Made by a program: the position numbers and the translations under genes. DNA of 64,000 nt from Owenia fusiformis (taxonomy: Eukaryota; Annelida; Polychaeta; Sabellida; Oweniidae), in assembly GCA_903813345.2 (NCBI GenBank), contig CAIIXF020000009.1, positions 38,433,759 through 38,497,758 of the forward strand. Reading direction: 5' to 3'. Positions 50,462-62,915 of the stretch are shown here, one piece after another (the first letter of the stretch is position 1; each line of letters starts with the position of its first letter). Under the pieces are notes generated by a model. It saw nothing but the letters and a program-made list of their open reading frames with translations. It did no database searches and was not told where the DNA came from.

Positions 50462-53400
50462 CTAGGCTGGTAGACTTAGTTTCTTCCCATGCATCACTGG
50501 AACAATCAACAGAAAACAACATTTAATAGAACTTAATTTTAAACAGATTAAGTGTAACAGAGAGAGGAAAGTTAGATTCTATGGAAAATATAAATGTATT
50601 TGGGTTGTGCATTATCATACAAGTGCATAGTATTACACTATTACATAATTTATTATATGTCTGTGTAATCCATCTACCAAGTATAAACTATTGAAGTACA
50701 TGCATATCAAGGAAAGAGTAGTCAATGACCTCCCCATGTTTAAGCAAATAGGTGTTGAACCTCCTGAGATTTTGAAAATAAGTTTGAACCCACTTGAAAA
50801 GGGTGACTTTCTTGAAAATTCAACATGTATTGACAAATTTTGGTGAAAATTATCTTAATTTTGTATGCATTTTAAAGAAAACATTCATGGGAGACCAGTG
50901 ACTGTATGAGTGAACAGCTGCAACTTGCTACAATATGCAACTTTTTTACTAGAACTGATGTTCATTTTTTCTATCAAGAAATTATCTTTTCAAAATTAAA
51001 ATGTGCATATAATTAAAAATGTGTATCTATTTATATACAGGGTGATCACAAACACTGAATAGATAATATTTACACCCCCAAAATCCAATCTGATTTTCGA
51101 CGCCGTTTCGGCACCAATTGGACTGACTAGTCCGGTAGCAAATTTTGGTGTCAAAAGGTTTCTGTGCCGGAACGGTGTCGAAACAGTGCCAAACTTTTTC
51201 GATGCCGAAACGGCGTCGAATTATATTGGCTGTGTATATAGTGATCAGGCTGTATTACGATTATGTAGAAATAATAAGCATACATCATATGAGTACCTAC
51301 CAGGATCAAACCTCAGAAACCTGACTCAGAAATACTTTCAGTTTTTCTGTAAATATAATAATAAACACTACTTTCAAATATCCAATTAGTTAAAGACAAA
51401 TTAGATTATATCTGGGTCACCCTGTAATTTGGTTAGTAAATGAAAATGGATGATTTTATATAATAATAATAATTCCCATTATTTTTTCAGTGACATACAT
51501 TTCTGAGATTTACAAGAAATTCATCTCCTGATAGGTACTCCATACAGCTTATATGCTTTTAAAAATTACTACTAGATTTTAAATAAGGTAATAAATATTA
51601 TACCTAATTTTACTAAATCATTATGCTGGTAAGGTTATTTTTCGGCCTTTCAGCACTGCAACAAACAAACAACAAAAATGTCATTCAACAAGATGCATTA
51701 ATCCCATTCAATATGTTTGCATCAAGTCCACCACTGTCTAGCCAGGAAAGACTCAACTGAGACAAAAATATCAAGGTGGAAATTTGTAAAACTAGAAAAT
51801 AGATAAAACTGCAAAATGATTATTTCTGTCAAAAACTCATTTTGTCTCAGTTCTTATAGAAATCCTGGTTATGGCCTCTGAAGTCCTCTGTTCTCTAACT
51901 TTCCATTCCGTAAATCTGTAAGTTTCTGAGAAATAGAACAGAGGAGAGAGGAGTGTGGAGTTAATGCATTGACCCTTTGAATACCATTGATGATTATGGT
52001 AGTTAAAGGTTGGGATCATATTACAGGTTAGAGGAGGTGATGGGATGATGAGGGTTAATGGGGAAATGGGATCTAAAATGAACAAACTTTATTGATGCAA
52101 TGATTAATGTCTTCATAAAATATTTCTGTATTTGTCTTGCAGTATTTTAGTCATAAAAGTTATCTACTGAACATAATATTGGGAGGATATAGATATTGGC
52201 CATTGCCCTGTGGAACACATGCAGCATCAACCACAGTTCAGCATGATTTTACAAGACTATATTTATTAGCTATTCTCATGTTAATGTAACAAGCTGCATA
52301 AATATATAGGCTTCTGTTGAATATATCCATTTTCTGTAGCCTTGCTTATACGCTTATTCAAATGCTATTGCAGGGGTATTATTGTGTTATCATTTTAAGC
52401 TTAATGTCATAATGTTAAACAGGGCTCACAAACGTTAAGGTCTCAACACTATACTTCGTCCATGCAACACTGCAAAATATTACATCAACACTGATACCAC
52501 ACACTATATGGTAAAATATCATGAATTTTGGGACAGAGCATACATGGCATACTACTCAGTTGAACATACAGCCCCAAAATGAATATGATATATGGGCCCA
52601 AGAAAACAGTCATTGTAACTGATGTAAAGGTCACCTAAGTGAATGCATTTCTTGCAAGTGACGATAAGACTGCAGGTTCCATTCTATTTTCCCAATGTGT
52701 GTAAGGGGAAGAAAATCAAGGAAGCTAAGTGAAACACTGGCCAATAAAAGACTCAAGCTTTTAATGCATTTAGCAAATAACTTCTGAAAGTTACATTCAC
52801 AATGCATGTTATGCATTTTGAACTATAGTTCATAGAACTTCTCTCATGTGAAAACCATTTATTAAGGCAGACTATAAATGTGCATGCTGGAGTCTGTTGA
52901 GTTTGGAAACCATAGATGAGATTTATGTCCAAGAAAATGTGGCTTCAAAGTCAAAGAAATGCGTTCCTGTGAGACAAGCATGAACCAATGACTGTATTAA
53001 CAAACATTATCATTACATCATGTTTATTTATCATACTACATGTACTGGGAATTCTAGATTCTAGTTTAAACTATATGTAAATTGTCAATACGATGAAGCC
53101 ATTCATTCTAAGATTCTAGAACTACATTCACATTCAACTTAAGAAAAACTTAAGAATCCTCTTACCTTTAGTTACATACAAATAGAAGAAGTCACAATAC
53201 AATATGGTTTGTACACATCCAGCCACAATGGCAATAAGGTCAAAGAATCCCTCAAAATAATAACGGTAGACCCAATTAACTATGTACAGTGCCCTGTATG
53301 AGCCAAGGGCAAATAGATAGTGACTGGTGATGGTCTCGGCCTCCCCTGTTTTACTGATCATAAACAGCTGGGGCAGAATGGCTACAGACTCAAGGTAAAT

Positions 53401-56400
53401 GGAGAACGTCCACAGGATCTGGAATATAAAGCAATGAAATCATATTATTCAAGATACAATAAGTTTATATTTACACATCGCTCATCAGCTTAAAAACACA
53501 TGAACGTATATACTATAAAAAGATGACTGAATTTTTGAAATATGTATTAATTTAGCTTTTACGACAATCTTGTTGTATTAAGATGTTATCTCACCAAAAA
53601 TAGGGAGGTTGATACAGGAAAACTTAATAATGACCTACACAACATATCAGTGAATTATCAATATTTAGATACATGATAACATTTTTATTTCACCAATGTT
53701 AATTTACAAATCACTTCAACACATGATTAATTAGCCCATACACTTATGGTTAAAATGATACAGTGGCTAGCTACAACATATGGTTTCTATATGATTAATT
53801 AATAAGCTTTTTGATGAACCCTTTGGCTGCAGTTGATTGCAATGACTTAATTTAAGTACTTTTACTCCAGGAAGCAGAAAACATCTTGATTGTAAATTAT
53901 GACAACATCTGCTGTATGGCCAAAGACACTGAACAGAACAGAAACAGTTTTGTTCAAGCCTCCTCCCAACTCTTTCCCTTACAACAAATTGTACATTAGA
54001 TTCAACTTTATAAACTACCTGAATGGCTTACCTCCAGAGCAGTGAAATCATGGTTCACCAGGAACGCCAGTCCTCCAACTGGCACAATGAGAAACTCCAT
54101 ACGGAAAGTGTCATGATTACTATCATATGTCGCCTTGAACTTGAAATATATCAGGTAGATGGTAGCAATCGCTACGGCAATAAATATGGCTTTCATTGTT
54201 GTGTTGTATATGGATATAAAATTGGTAAAAAGGTCCAAGTAGCGAGTAATATAGACGAGTCCAAACATAATCTGACTTTTGCCGGACACACCTGCAAAAG
54301 AACAAAGAACAGGATTGAATTTATAGTTAATAAATAAGTATAGTAATAAGTATGTACAATTAAAATAATCTGAAGTTATTATGCATATATTCTGGTCTCA
54401 GTTACATCATTATAATCATGAAAATTCAGATTTGGATCGGTTTAATTTTCATCATGAACCAGGTCCATCTCTAGGACTCAAGAATAAAGTAAGAGGTTTT
54501 CAAACAGAAAACATGTACTTAATAAAATGGTCAAGTCTAAAAATTAGTCTATCCTTAAAAGCAGAAGTAGAAAAATCACATAGATGCATATCAGTGATTG
54601 CGCTAGGCCTTAGTAATTTTGAGTACTTCATACCCAGGTCACTTCAAAAAATGGGGTACAAATAATTATTTTGGGGTACTTTTTGAAAGTCGCTTCAGCG
54701 GGCTTTTGTGGTAAAAGAAACTGTTTATGTCACCGCATGTACTCATGCATTGCAAGTCATTCCTGTTTACCTTCTTCTGAGGCCTCCACAAAGTCCCTGT
54801 AACTTACCTTCCATGGCTAAGGTACATCCATGGAATCTCCCTCTCCCAAACACCCCAATATTGTTTCATCTTTCAACTTTAAAATTTACCTCTCGAGACT
54901 AAACTGTAGCTCAAATTCTAACATCATGAAAAAACATAAATCAAGGAGTCATGAACATCTGCAGCCTTCTGGATGTGCCACGCCCACCCTGAAGTGTGGT
55001 GATGTGGAACGGCACTTATTATTATCAATTTTTGATGCGAGTTTTACACAGATAACCTGCCTAAATAAATTCCTGAGTGTTTTAGGATTCTTTTTATGTT
55101 ATTGAATCTCCAATCAAAAAAGTTAATTGGCACAGAACGAAGAAATAATCCTTTTTTCATCGGCAGTTTGGCTATGGACGGGGAATCCCCTTATGACATC
55201 CGAGTATGGTGCCTTGCATCAGATTGCTGCAGTCGGTAGGCATCAAATAGCCGTGGTTATTTGAATGCAGTCCCACCGATTCAAGTGGCCATTCGAAATA
55301 TTTAAAAAGAATCTAACATGGTGACCATCTATATTACGGTTGATTGTCTCCATTTACCATGAAAAAGTTGATTCCTCACGGCTGAACAGTGCAGATTATA
55401 AAATAATCGATCAATTCACACGAACGGTCCAGCGGAAAAAATTCTGCAGCTATACCCTGTTTAGCCGCATACGTTTGCTACAAGAATTTTGATTGGCTTA
55501 ATAACCGGAAGACAAATATTATGCACGAATCAGATTGATCGTTATGTTACGCTGTTAGAGAGCGTGCTTAAGTTTTTAATTTTTGTTTTTTGGTTGTTTT
55601 TGGTATTATTTCATCGGTACATTTGGGGGATATGATTTTTGCGTACACGATACGTAAGATGTGTTGCAGTTTTGCGTGAAGATGAAATTAACTGCGTAAA
55701 AAACGCGAAAAACGGCGTTAACGCGAACGTAGCATATGGTAGGTTAGACATATATTGTCAAATAAAAATACATATGCACCATGTGACCACCTTCATAATT
55801 GTTCTGGTAAATTAGAGAACTTTCTAAACACTAAGATAATCATTGTTAATTTGAGATGTTGCAAGGAAGCACTAATCTAATAATAATCATGATATGCTGG
55901 TTTTAATTAAACCCCTAATGTAAAATCAGCTGTAACACGTTTAGTATCAGATGCTTAATCCCCTCCTCTTATTTCTGAACTATACTTGCATGTCTTATAC
56001 TGTATTCACATAGAAATGATATGCCATGATTTAGACATTCAACTGAAGAAATACAGGGGGGGGTAACAATTTTGTATTGTATTACTTATTTTCACATCAC
56101 ATTCAGTAATAAATCGTTCTATAGTAGCTACTAGTCTAGACCCAGAATAACACAGACCCAGAAGCATCTCTCTGGATCTAGACTAGTAGCTACTATAAAA
56201 ATTTATTACTGAATGTGATGTGAAAATAAGTACAGTGTAATACAATAATACAGTATAAGGCATGTGTCAATTTCCTTGCTTTTTTCAGAAAAGTATCATT
56301 ACGTTGTCTTCTTTTAGAATATCTGGTAGGCATTCCAGGAAATTCTGATATTTCACACTTTCTATTTTTCCAAATTTTCTTTCAACGTTTCCAGACAACA

Positions 56401-58179
56401 CAGGAGCTACCATTGACCCGTTTCCAGGTTTACTAAAAGTAGACAGTGTAATGATACTTTCCTGAAAAAAGCAAGGAAATACACACATACCTTCATACTT
56501 AATTTTGTACCAGAAAATAACATGTGCAGGTAAAGCATTTTTTACCAAAATGATACTTTCCAGCTGAGCCTTAATAAAACCTACAGTTAGATTTCAAAAG
56601 TAAAAAAATATCAGCGCTAGCCACCCATAGCCACGTACAAATCTCTAGGCCCAATACAAAGGATAAATATACAAATATTCATGGAGCTGATGCATTGACA
56701 TGTCAGTTTGAAATTGAGCCCCTTCAGAATTTCAGTCTACATACAGTTTATCGAGGTCCACAACTTACAAACAGTTGTGGGATCATTGGATCAATGATGC
56801 TATATTATTGCCTTTAACCAGTTTTATCCCCGTTCTGAACACCTAAATTACATACCTCAATACATTCTTGAACTCTAAATGATGCTTTTCTGTTGATCAA
56901 ACCCATTATCATCTTAGTTTATCGACAGAGCGATGAAATCTTCCTTTTTAATATTGAACTTATTTCAACTGTCAAATTCCTCCATTTAGTGGTACATCTG
57001 GACCCGGCATGCACCAGCCATAAGGGGAATCCCCTACTAAATCCAACGGCCATTTTGAAAAGTGATAGAATATCTATCAATGAAAAAACTAAATGACCTC
57101 GTTAAACCAATGCCTCCAAGAAGATTATGGATCAACTGAAAAGCATCATTTAGAATTCAAGAATGTATTCCAAGGGCCTTGATAACGCCTCGTTCAAAAA
57201 GGATTTTCGAGAAAACCCCTTTTGCGTGTCAGTGAAAGGCCTCTCCAGCTTATATTTTACAGACAATTCAAAAGTCTTGGCAATTCTCCTACCTTTCTTG
57301 TGTACTGTTGTAGAACTTTTAAATATTGATCTTACCACTCCATTTTAGAGTGATGCAAATATTTTTTAGAAATGTGACTTTCTACCACTGTTTGTGATTT
57401 TTTAATATATACTTTATTACTTGTCATTGACATTTTAGATGTGGATTGTTCTTGTTGTTTTGTGTGTTTTTTGTTATTGTCTTAAATTTTTAGATGTGTT
57501 TTATGTCGTTGTTTTTGGTTAATTTTCACTGTTGTGTTAAATGTTTAAATTTTTGTACTCCATGCTAAATGGGAAATAAAGAGATATAATAATATAATAA
57601 TAAACCAATGCCTCCAAGAAGATTATGGATCAACTGAAAAGCATCATTTAGAATTCAAGAATGTATTCCAAGGGCCTTGATAACATACAATATATGTCAT
57701 ACAGATACAGTGTGCGTGGTCACAGATCTACATAAACTGGTGCATTTCAAGCTAGCCTGTTTAAGTTACGCCTCTGAATTATATTAGAACACACTAGAAA
57801 TGTAAACTTTTAGTATTTGCAGCCCCTAGGATTTGTCAAGAGTAACTTTGGAAGGTGTAAACTAAATTCAACAATAATTGTTATATCTATGCGATACAAC
57901 AACTTACACAGGATGATAAAAACAAAAACTTAATCTCTGTATTGACAGTATAGGCTACAATACAGCAAAGATAGATACCTGATTTTAAATTTGATGATGT
58001 GGAAGTTTTGAAAAAATAAAAAAATACCGGTTTGTTTATCTGTCGTTGAGAAGAGATTGCAACATAAATATAGAAAATATGCACTTACCCGCACATGACC
58101 TGGTTTTCCATATCTTCCATAACAGAAGTAAAATAGCTAGAAGATGGGAAAGATCCCCAACAAGCCTAAAAATATTCAT
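50462..58179 (-). CDS. KDELR: KDEL receptor (ER lumen protein-retaining receptor), complete
   Basis: Four exons on the minus strand: 58179-58089, 54291-54032, 53418-53166 and 50496-50462, with consistent phases 1, 0, 1. The total is 212 aa, the exact family length. It starts [20 protein letters not shown] and ends [11 protein letters not shown]. Arg5 and His12 (pH sensor) in the first segment, [47 protein letters not shown] and YCDFF with Asp193 in the last segment are all kept; seven hydrophobic segments. Family role: a Golgi membrane receptor that binds C-terminal KDEL/HDEL of escaped ER chaperones at acid pH and returns them by COPI; the Lys pair near the C-terminus is the COPI retrieval signal. 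The last coding exon is only 35 nt and would be missed by ORF length. Intron 1 (54292-58088) contains three recognisable insertions. Confidence 0.97.
51038..51424. mobile_element. TA-flanked MITE with CAGGGTGA ends and an internal CpG palindrome cluster
   Basis: Ends CAGGGTGATCAC and GGGTCACCCTG with TA on both sides (51036-51037, 51425-51426), the same terminal signature as the mariner-type element at 2693-4137. Inside, TTCGACGCCGTTTCGGCA (51096-51113) and its perfect complement TGCCGAAACGGCGTCGAA (51203-51220) surround a third related motif, GTGCCGGAACGGTGTCGAAA (51164-51183). In KDELR intron 3. Confidence 0.75.
55140..55740. promoter_or_regulatory. CpG-richer segment in KDELR intron 1
   Basis: CpG dinucleotides cluster here (for example AACGCGAACGTAGC near 55720) with a reverse CCAAT near 55490, against CpG-poor flanks. 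This may mark an enhancer, an alternative promoter or a young repeat. No exon is visible. Confidence 0.25.
55994..56259. mobile_element. 266-bp foldback element with a 6-bp target duplication
   Basis: Ends CTTATACTGTATT / AATACAGTATAAG are perfect inverted repeats; GCATGT flanks both sides (55988-55993, 56260-56265). Inside, a second, longer inverted repeat (TTTTCACATCACATTCAGTA and GTAGCTACTAGTCTAGAC with their complements) makes most of the element a hairpin. Confidence 0.8.
56258..56580 (-). mobile_element. Long-TIR MITE, copy 2 (end-truncated)
   Basis: Reverse complement of 33159-33564. The right arm is complete, ending TTTCCAGCTGAGCC followed by TTAA (56581-56584); the left arm stops at GCATGTGTCAATTTCC next to the foldback element, so the outer 60-70 bp of that arm are missing. 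Confidence 0.75.
57103..57684 (+). mobile_element. 414-bp retroposed insert between 84-bp perfect direct repeats
   Basis: The same 84 bases occur at 57103-57186 and 57601-57684 (start TAAACCAATGCCTCCAAGAA, end AAGGGCCTTGATAAC). The insert, 57187-57600, ends with AAATAAAGAGATATAATAAT and further ATAATA repeats, a tail typical of LINE or retroposed 3' ends. The coding source is not recognised. A target duplication of 84 bp is far longer than usual. In KDELR intron 1. Confidence 0.8.
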
Positions 58180-58260
58180 TTTCACTGCGATCTGCTTTTT
58201 CCACGTTCCAATATGGCTGATGAAGACGTGGCGAGCGTTGCAAGATGGGAAGAATTGCAC

Positions 58261-58270
58261 CTTATATAAG
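58261..58270 (-). promoter_or_regulatory. TATA box of KDELR
   Basis: The palindromic CTTATATAAG lies 82-91 bp before the ATG on the minus strand, predicting a start near 58235 and a 5' UTR of about 55 nt. ACGTGG (58226-58231) sits just downstream. Confidence 0.5.
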
Positions 58271-58507
58271 TACATTACACCGCACGAAATAATTAACCCG
58301 GGAAATTTTAACTCTTGAAATTTCAGCCGGGGAACATAATCATTGTCTTTACTTTGCGCTTTAGAAAAAGTGGAATCCTGTTTTAGAGTTTGCTGTAATA
58401 TCAGGCCTGTCAGACACTTTTCTTCAAGGGGAGTACGGTAATTGGTTTTATATTTTGTATGAGCAAGCCGAAGGAGATTACTTCGTTGAGCTCAATTGTA
58501 CTTTTCC

Positions 58508-58517
58508 ATTGGCCACG
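58508..58517. promoter_or_regulatory. ERSE-II-like motif upstream of KDELR
   Basis: ATTGGCCACG followed by TG. ERSE-II is ATTGG-N-CCACG; here the spacer base is absent. It lies about 270 bp upstream of the predicted start of a gene whose vertebrate homologues respond to the unfolded-protein response. Spacing differs from the consensus, so this is only a candidate. Confidence 0.3.
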
Positions 58518-58840
58518 TGTTTTAGTTATGCCTTTCGGAGAAATGATAGGCAGTGCTAGAAGGGAAGCCTTTAATTACCTGGGAAACTGAACATTCAGTG
58601 ATTTCTGGACTTTCAAGCGTTTGAATCAATAGAATCAAAAATTCAGAATTCTTTCAATTGCGGTTTTGGGGGAGTGAAAGGGGAATGCCTCCGGAAAATT
58701 TTACTGAGTTCAAGAATTAGCTGTCTGGTTATTTAATGAGTAAATAAATGCTTCATGTTTTGGGTTTGGGGTACCAGGATTTCCGGGCACCTTTAAAGTG
58801 TTTAAATTAACAAACATAACTTCTAAAAATTCCAAATCAA

Positions 58841-59150
58841 AAGACAAGTCTCGGTTTGGAGAACGAAGTACATCAGTCTACTGTACGTTACGCCACGCCT
58901 GCTTTCAACAATTTTGATATTTTTACATATTGTAGATTTAAATGTCCTCTTTTGAATATTTGAATATCCATGATCTTATTTGGGTGTTATTTCTATATTT
59001 TTTATAAAAAAATTATCAGTGCAGTTGTCTGCTGAACTTCGTTCTCCAAAACGAGACTTCTTTTATTGAATCGGTCTACTGCACGTTACGCCTGCTTCGG
59101 CCAATTTTAATATTTTTACAGTGTAGATTTAAATGTCCTCTTTTGAATAT
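58841..59150. repeat. Direct and inverted repeat complex
   Basis: CTACTGNACGTTACGCC and TAGATTTAAATGTCCTCTTT occur twice about 205 bp apart (58875-58965, 59082-59150). Between the copies, CTTCGTTCTCCAAAACGAGA (59037-59056) is the near-complement of a site at 58848-58867. Origin unknown. Confidence 0.65.
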
Positions 59151-60114
59151 TCATAATTTAATTTGGGTGTTGGACAAAAATCAATTTTAATTGAAAGGAA
59201 GTGAGAAATCAGTTGTTTCCCCTCTCTCGGAAATTTGACCAATCCAATATAATACATTATGTTGGTGATTTATGAACAGTAGACAGTAAATGAAACTGCA
59301 AGAAAGCAGAAAACTATTTTCTCATTTTTTGGGAATAGAAGGCAAGAGAATTTTTCACTGGTTAGGAGTACACATTACTGTAGCCTATCAATAAGCTTGA
59401 TAAAACATTGATCAAAATCTATTTCTGAGAGTTAGGAGTACAGAATTGTTTTGTAATAAAATGATTGAATAAGTTTACGAAAAAGACCGACCCCGCCGGT
59501 CACCAACAAGTCGATGTTTTCCACAAGTGGCCTCTAAACAGGGTTTGAGGAAATTTAAGAGACGCTTAAGAGCTAAGAAATCAAACGTTTTACAGACAGA
59601 GAATTTACAGAAGAGTTTTTGTTATTTTCATACTGAACATTATGTAATCATGTCACGTGCGTTTTCTCATAATGATCCTAAATACCTTTCGGGAAATACC
59701 TATCCATAATAAAATTTGTCTTTTAACAACCGCAGAACCGAGACATCACTTAAAAGTATGACATTACAGACCACGACATCCTTGCTGCAAGGGTATTTTA
59801 CAAGTATATAATTTAGGCATAAATGAAGTCCTTTGAAGAAGGATGGACCACGACGACGTTACGTTTTTCGAGTTCGTTTTTCATCGTGATTTAAAATACT
59901 AAAATACTTAGTTTAAACACATTTTAACTAGCACGGCCTTGTAAAGGTACTATAGTCATTGGATTCCTCAATTTTGGTTTTATTTCCCCCTTCTAATTTT
60001 GCATCTGTTCATCTTTATGTAAACAGACAGGCTGATATTTAGGCCCGTATTTAGGTCACATCGTTTTAGTTCAAAGAGTCAATAAAAGATGTATACGCCC
60101 GGTGATCGGACAGA

Positions 60115-60163
60115 ATGAACGGAGGGGGTGCGGCGATTTCTGCAAGAAAATTCAACAAATCTG
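60115..60163 (+). CDS. Candidate first coding exon, unidentified
   Basis: ATG at 60115 in a CpG-richer patch encodes MNGGGAAISARKFNKS before a possible donor CTG|GTATAT at 60164. A TATA-like AATAAAAG lies about 30-35 bp before the putative start region. No family is recognised and no following exon is found in the window. Confidence 0.15.
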
Positions 60164-60389
60164 GTATATTTATTTACTTCTGAGCTTTTTTTGAATTGAT
60201 ACGCTTCTAAGGTATGATATCCATCGTAACTAACGTGTAAAGGTCAATGTTTTTGCTAAAATCAGCCAGCATTATTTATTACCCTGCGCGCAAAGCTAAA
60301 CTGCCTAAGACGAAGCTATCTTTTAAAGCCCCCGTGTTTTAACACCAATGCAAAGATTGAACAAAGGCCTTCAATAATAAAACGCAATA

Positions 60390-60455
60390 CTTAATATAAA
60401 AATATTTTGCAACCTAAGTGACTTAATATAAAAATATTTTGCAACCTAAGTGATA
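60390..60455 (+). repeat. 32-bp tandem duplication
   Basis: CTTAATATAAAAATATTTTG + CAACCTAAGTGA appears twice in a row. Confidence 0.85.
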
Positions 60456-60788
60456 TCATTATGGCTCACTCAGGTGGCAAAAGCCTTTTGAAAAATTGAA
60501 TTATTTTTCTATGTCAATCTTTTCTACATATGCTTAACTTCAAAAATAAACCAATGTTCATTGTCTAACCAAGATAAAAGGAAGAATATATAGTGTTTTT
60601 AGATATTATTGTACCATTGGTTTCTTTGAGAACTAAAATTTTGAAATACATTTTTCTTTGAACCATTTTCATGCATTGATGAGTTCATTTCTCGCTTATT
60701 TATGAACCGATTTCCTTAATTTTTTCGGCAAAAAACATGTGAGGATGAATGCTATGCATTGGTATGACTTATCGCTTATTGAAAGATA

Positions 60789-61057
60789 TGTCGTCCCATT
60801 TATACTTCCACATTGTTATAACTCACGTTTTACAGTTTTTGAGATAAGTATACTATCTTTCTCAATTTTTCACGAGGAATTCATTTCTGAGGTCCATTTC
60901 AATGGATCTCATCTCCACATTGTTATAAGTGCAAAATGAGGAAAAAAATGTAGGCCCATCTTGTCATATCCGTTTGGGTAGGCAGCAGAGCCAATCACAT
61001 ACATAATTTTGATCATGTGACCAATAGTTATAACAATGTGGAAATAATGGGATGATC
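60789..61057. repeat. Inverted repeat with CACATTGTTATAA core
   Basis: GTCCCATTTATACTTCCACA...TTGTTATAAC (60791-60820) pairs with GTTATAACAATGTGGAAATA...ATGGGATGAT (61026-61055); a third arm lies at 60909-60930, and a direct copy of the right arm recurs at 61790-61822. Confidence 0.7.
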
Positions 61058-62621
61058 TCTTACAAGTCTACATTGCAGGTAATTAACAAAGGAGATCACA
61101 AATCATGATACCATACATGTATTACAAACAAAAGAAAGCAGATTTGAGATTATTTGCAACATAAAAAAGTTTATTCAGTGAACTTAATCAATTACTGACC
61201 CTGTTTCCCTGTTATAGCCTTTTTACCTTTGTCATGTACCTTTTAAAGATCTGGTGGATTATCCAAAATATTTACAATTTTCGCAGTTAAGTTGTGTTGT
61301 TATGGCAACCACTTGACCAATCATGGTCAAACTTGGCATAGCAACTAATTATATATAGATACATAATCCCTAAAAATATGAATGTGATTGAAGGTATATA
61401 ACAGAAATTATTGATGATTATCATAGTACCCCCACATAAAAGTTTCCAAGGGGGTTTAAATGGCAATAATTCACAGATGCTGAAAAACTAGACCCTATTA
61501 TTTTCAGAATCAATGGGAAACGATATATTTCACATAATTAATATAATTAGAAAAATGCAATCCTGTAATCAAAAACATGGACCAAGCTCATCCAGTACCT
61601 TATCAGTCAAAATGGAACCATAAAAAAGATGAGTTTTATTTATTGTTAATCAGTGATTTTTGGTCTGCAAGGCCTACATATATATACATGATTACCTTTA
61701 CGAAAAAATAAGTTTTTAAATATTACCACTCAAAAGTTATGAAGACCTAAACTTCAACCTCTGATTTCTCAATATCAGCGAAAATGGAATTGTAACAATG
61801 TGGAAATAATGGGACGATGTGTGACCTCTAAAAATTAGTTTTAAATAAATTCATGATTTTTCGAACAAAAAGTCCTTCAAAAACAAACAAACAAACAAAC
61901 AAACAAAGCAAATTTTGGCCCCTTTCCTCTTGTTATCTTCCCCTGGAACAGGATCCTGCAAATTGTAAACTTTAAACGATACAAAAGGGATTTATCAATA
62001 CAGAAATGGCATTTTGTTGAAATACCATATTAGGGTACAAACATGACATCTGAACTGATGAAATAAAGTGAAAACATTATTGATTTCACAATCAATCTAT
62101 TATTCCATTAATATATCACAAAAAAACATTTGTCAAAGAAAGTTCTCTGGTTCCAATAGCCTTTTTAAATACACATCTTCTACTTAATAACTAGCGCAAT
62201 TACCTACATTATAGGCTTTTAGGAAAATCTGGACAAGTTATTTTTTGCAGATATCATGAGATCAAATCCTACTTCTAATATATGTCTGTTTTATAAAAAC
62301 AACATAGGCAACAACGGTTCAGAAGTACTAACTTATATATATATTAATGGTATAACCCTAAACTTTGGGTGATTTATTGTACACTGCACTGAGTAATATG
62401 TCATTGTGATTCCTCACTCTTTGATTGGTCCATATCCAACATGTGACTAAAAATAACAAACAATATTCAATATCAAAATTTAATGATTTTCACTAGTCCG
62501 ACTCAGTCCAGTGTTCTTTTCGTTTTATATATCCCGGAGTACATTGTTATGATTAATAGACTAGATGCGAATAGAAATAATCTTGATTTACGTCATTTAA
62601 TATTCAAAATTCAGTCAAAGC

Positions 62622-62915
62622 ATGGTTAAAGTGATGTCATATTTGAAATCTGCATGTAAAAGTAGATCTAAAGTATGGTTTCGAAATTATTTATCAACTT
62701 CAAATTTTTTTTTTAAATGTGACTTCTTGTTAGGGGAGATTCCCCATAGACCCCATGTTACAAAATCACAAAAAGTGAAATATCTTTTCTTGTATTGGAC
62801 AGATAACATTTTCTTTTACTGGACATATTTCAATTTGCATAACTATTAGCTTACATAAGGGTGATATTTCACCACTAGAACAGATGTAATTTTAGTTAAA
62901 GGGAACTTACTACCG
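62622..62915 (+). repeat. Interspersed repeat family A, copy 3
   Basis: Closest to copy 1 (inverted, 25130-25490): both have CCCCATAGACCCCATGTTAC or its complement, and TTTTCTTGTATTGGACAGAT is shared with copy 2. Confidence 0.7.

Noticed and set aside
57150-57348. Overlapping open frames on both strands across the retroposed insert
   Set aside because: Both cross the boundary between the 84-bp repeat and the insert; no conserved protein.
59527-59709. Basic open frame MASKQGLRKFKRRLRAKKSN as a small protein
   Set aside because: No recognised family, no promoter or polyadenylation context, single species-specific frame.
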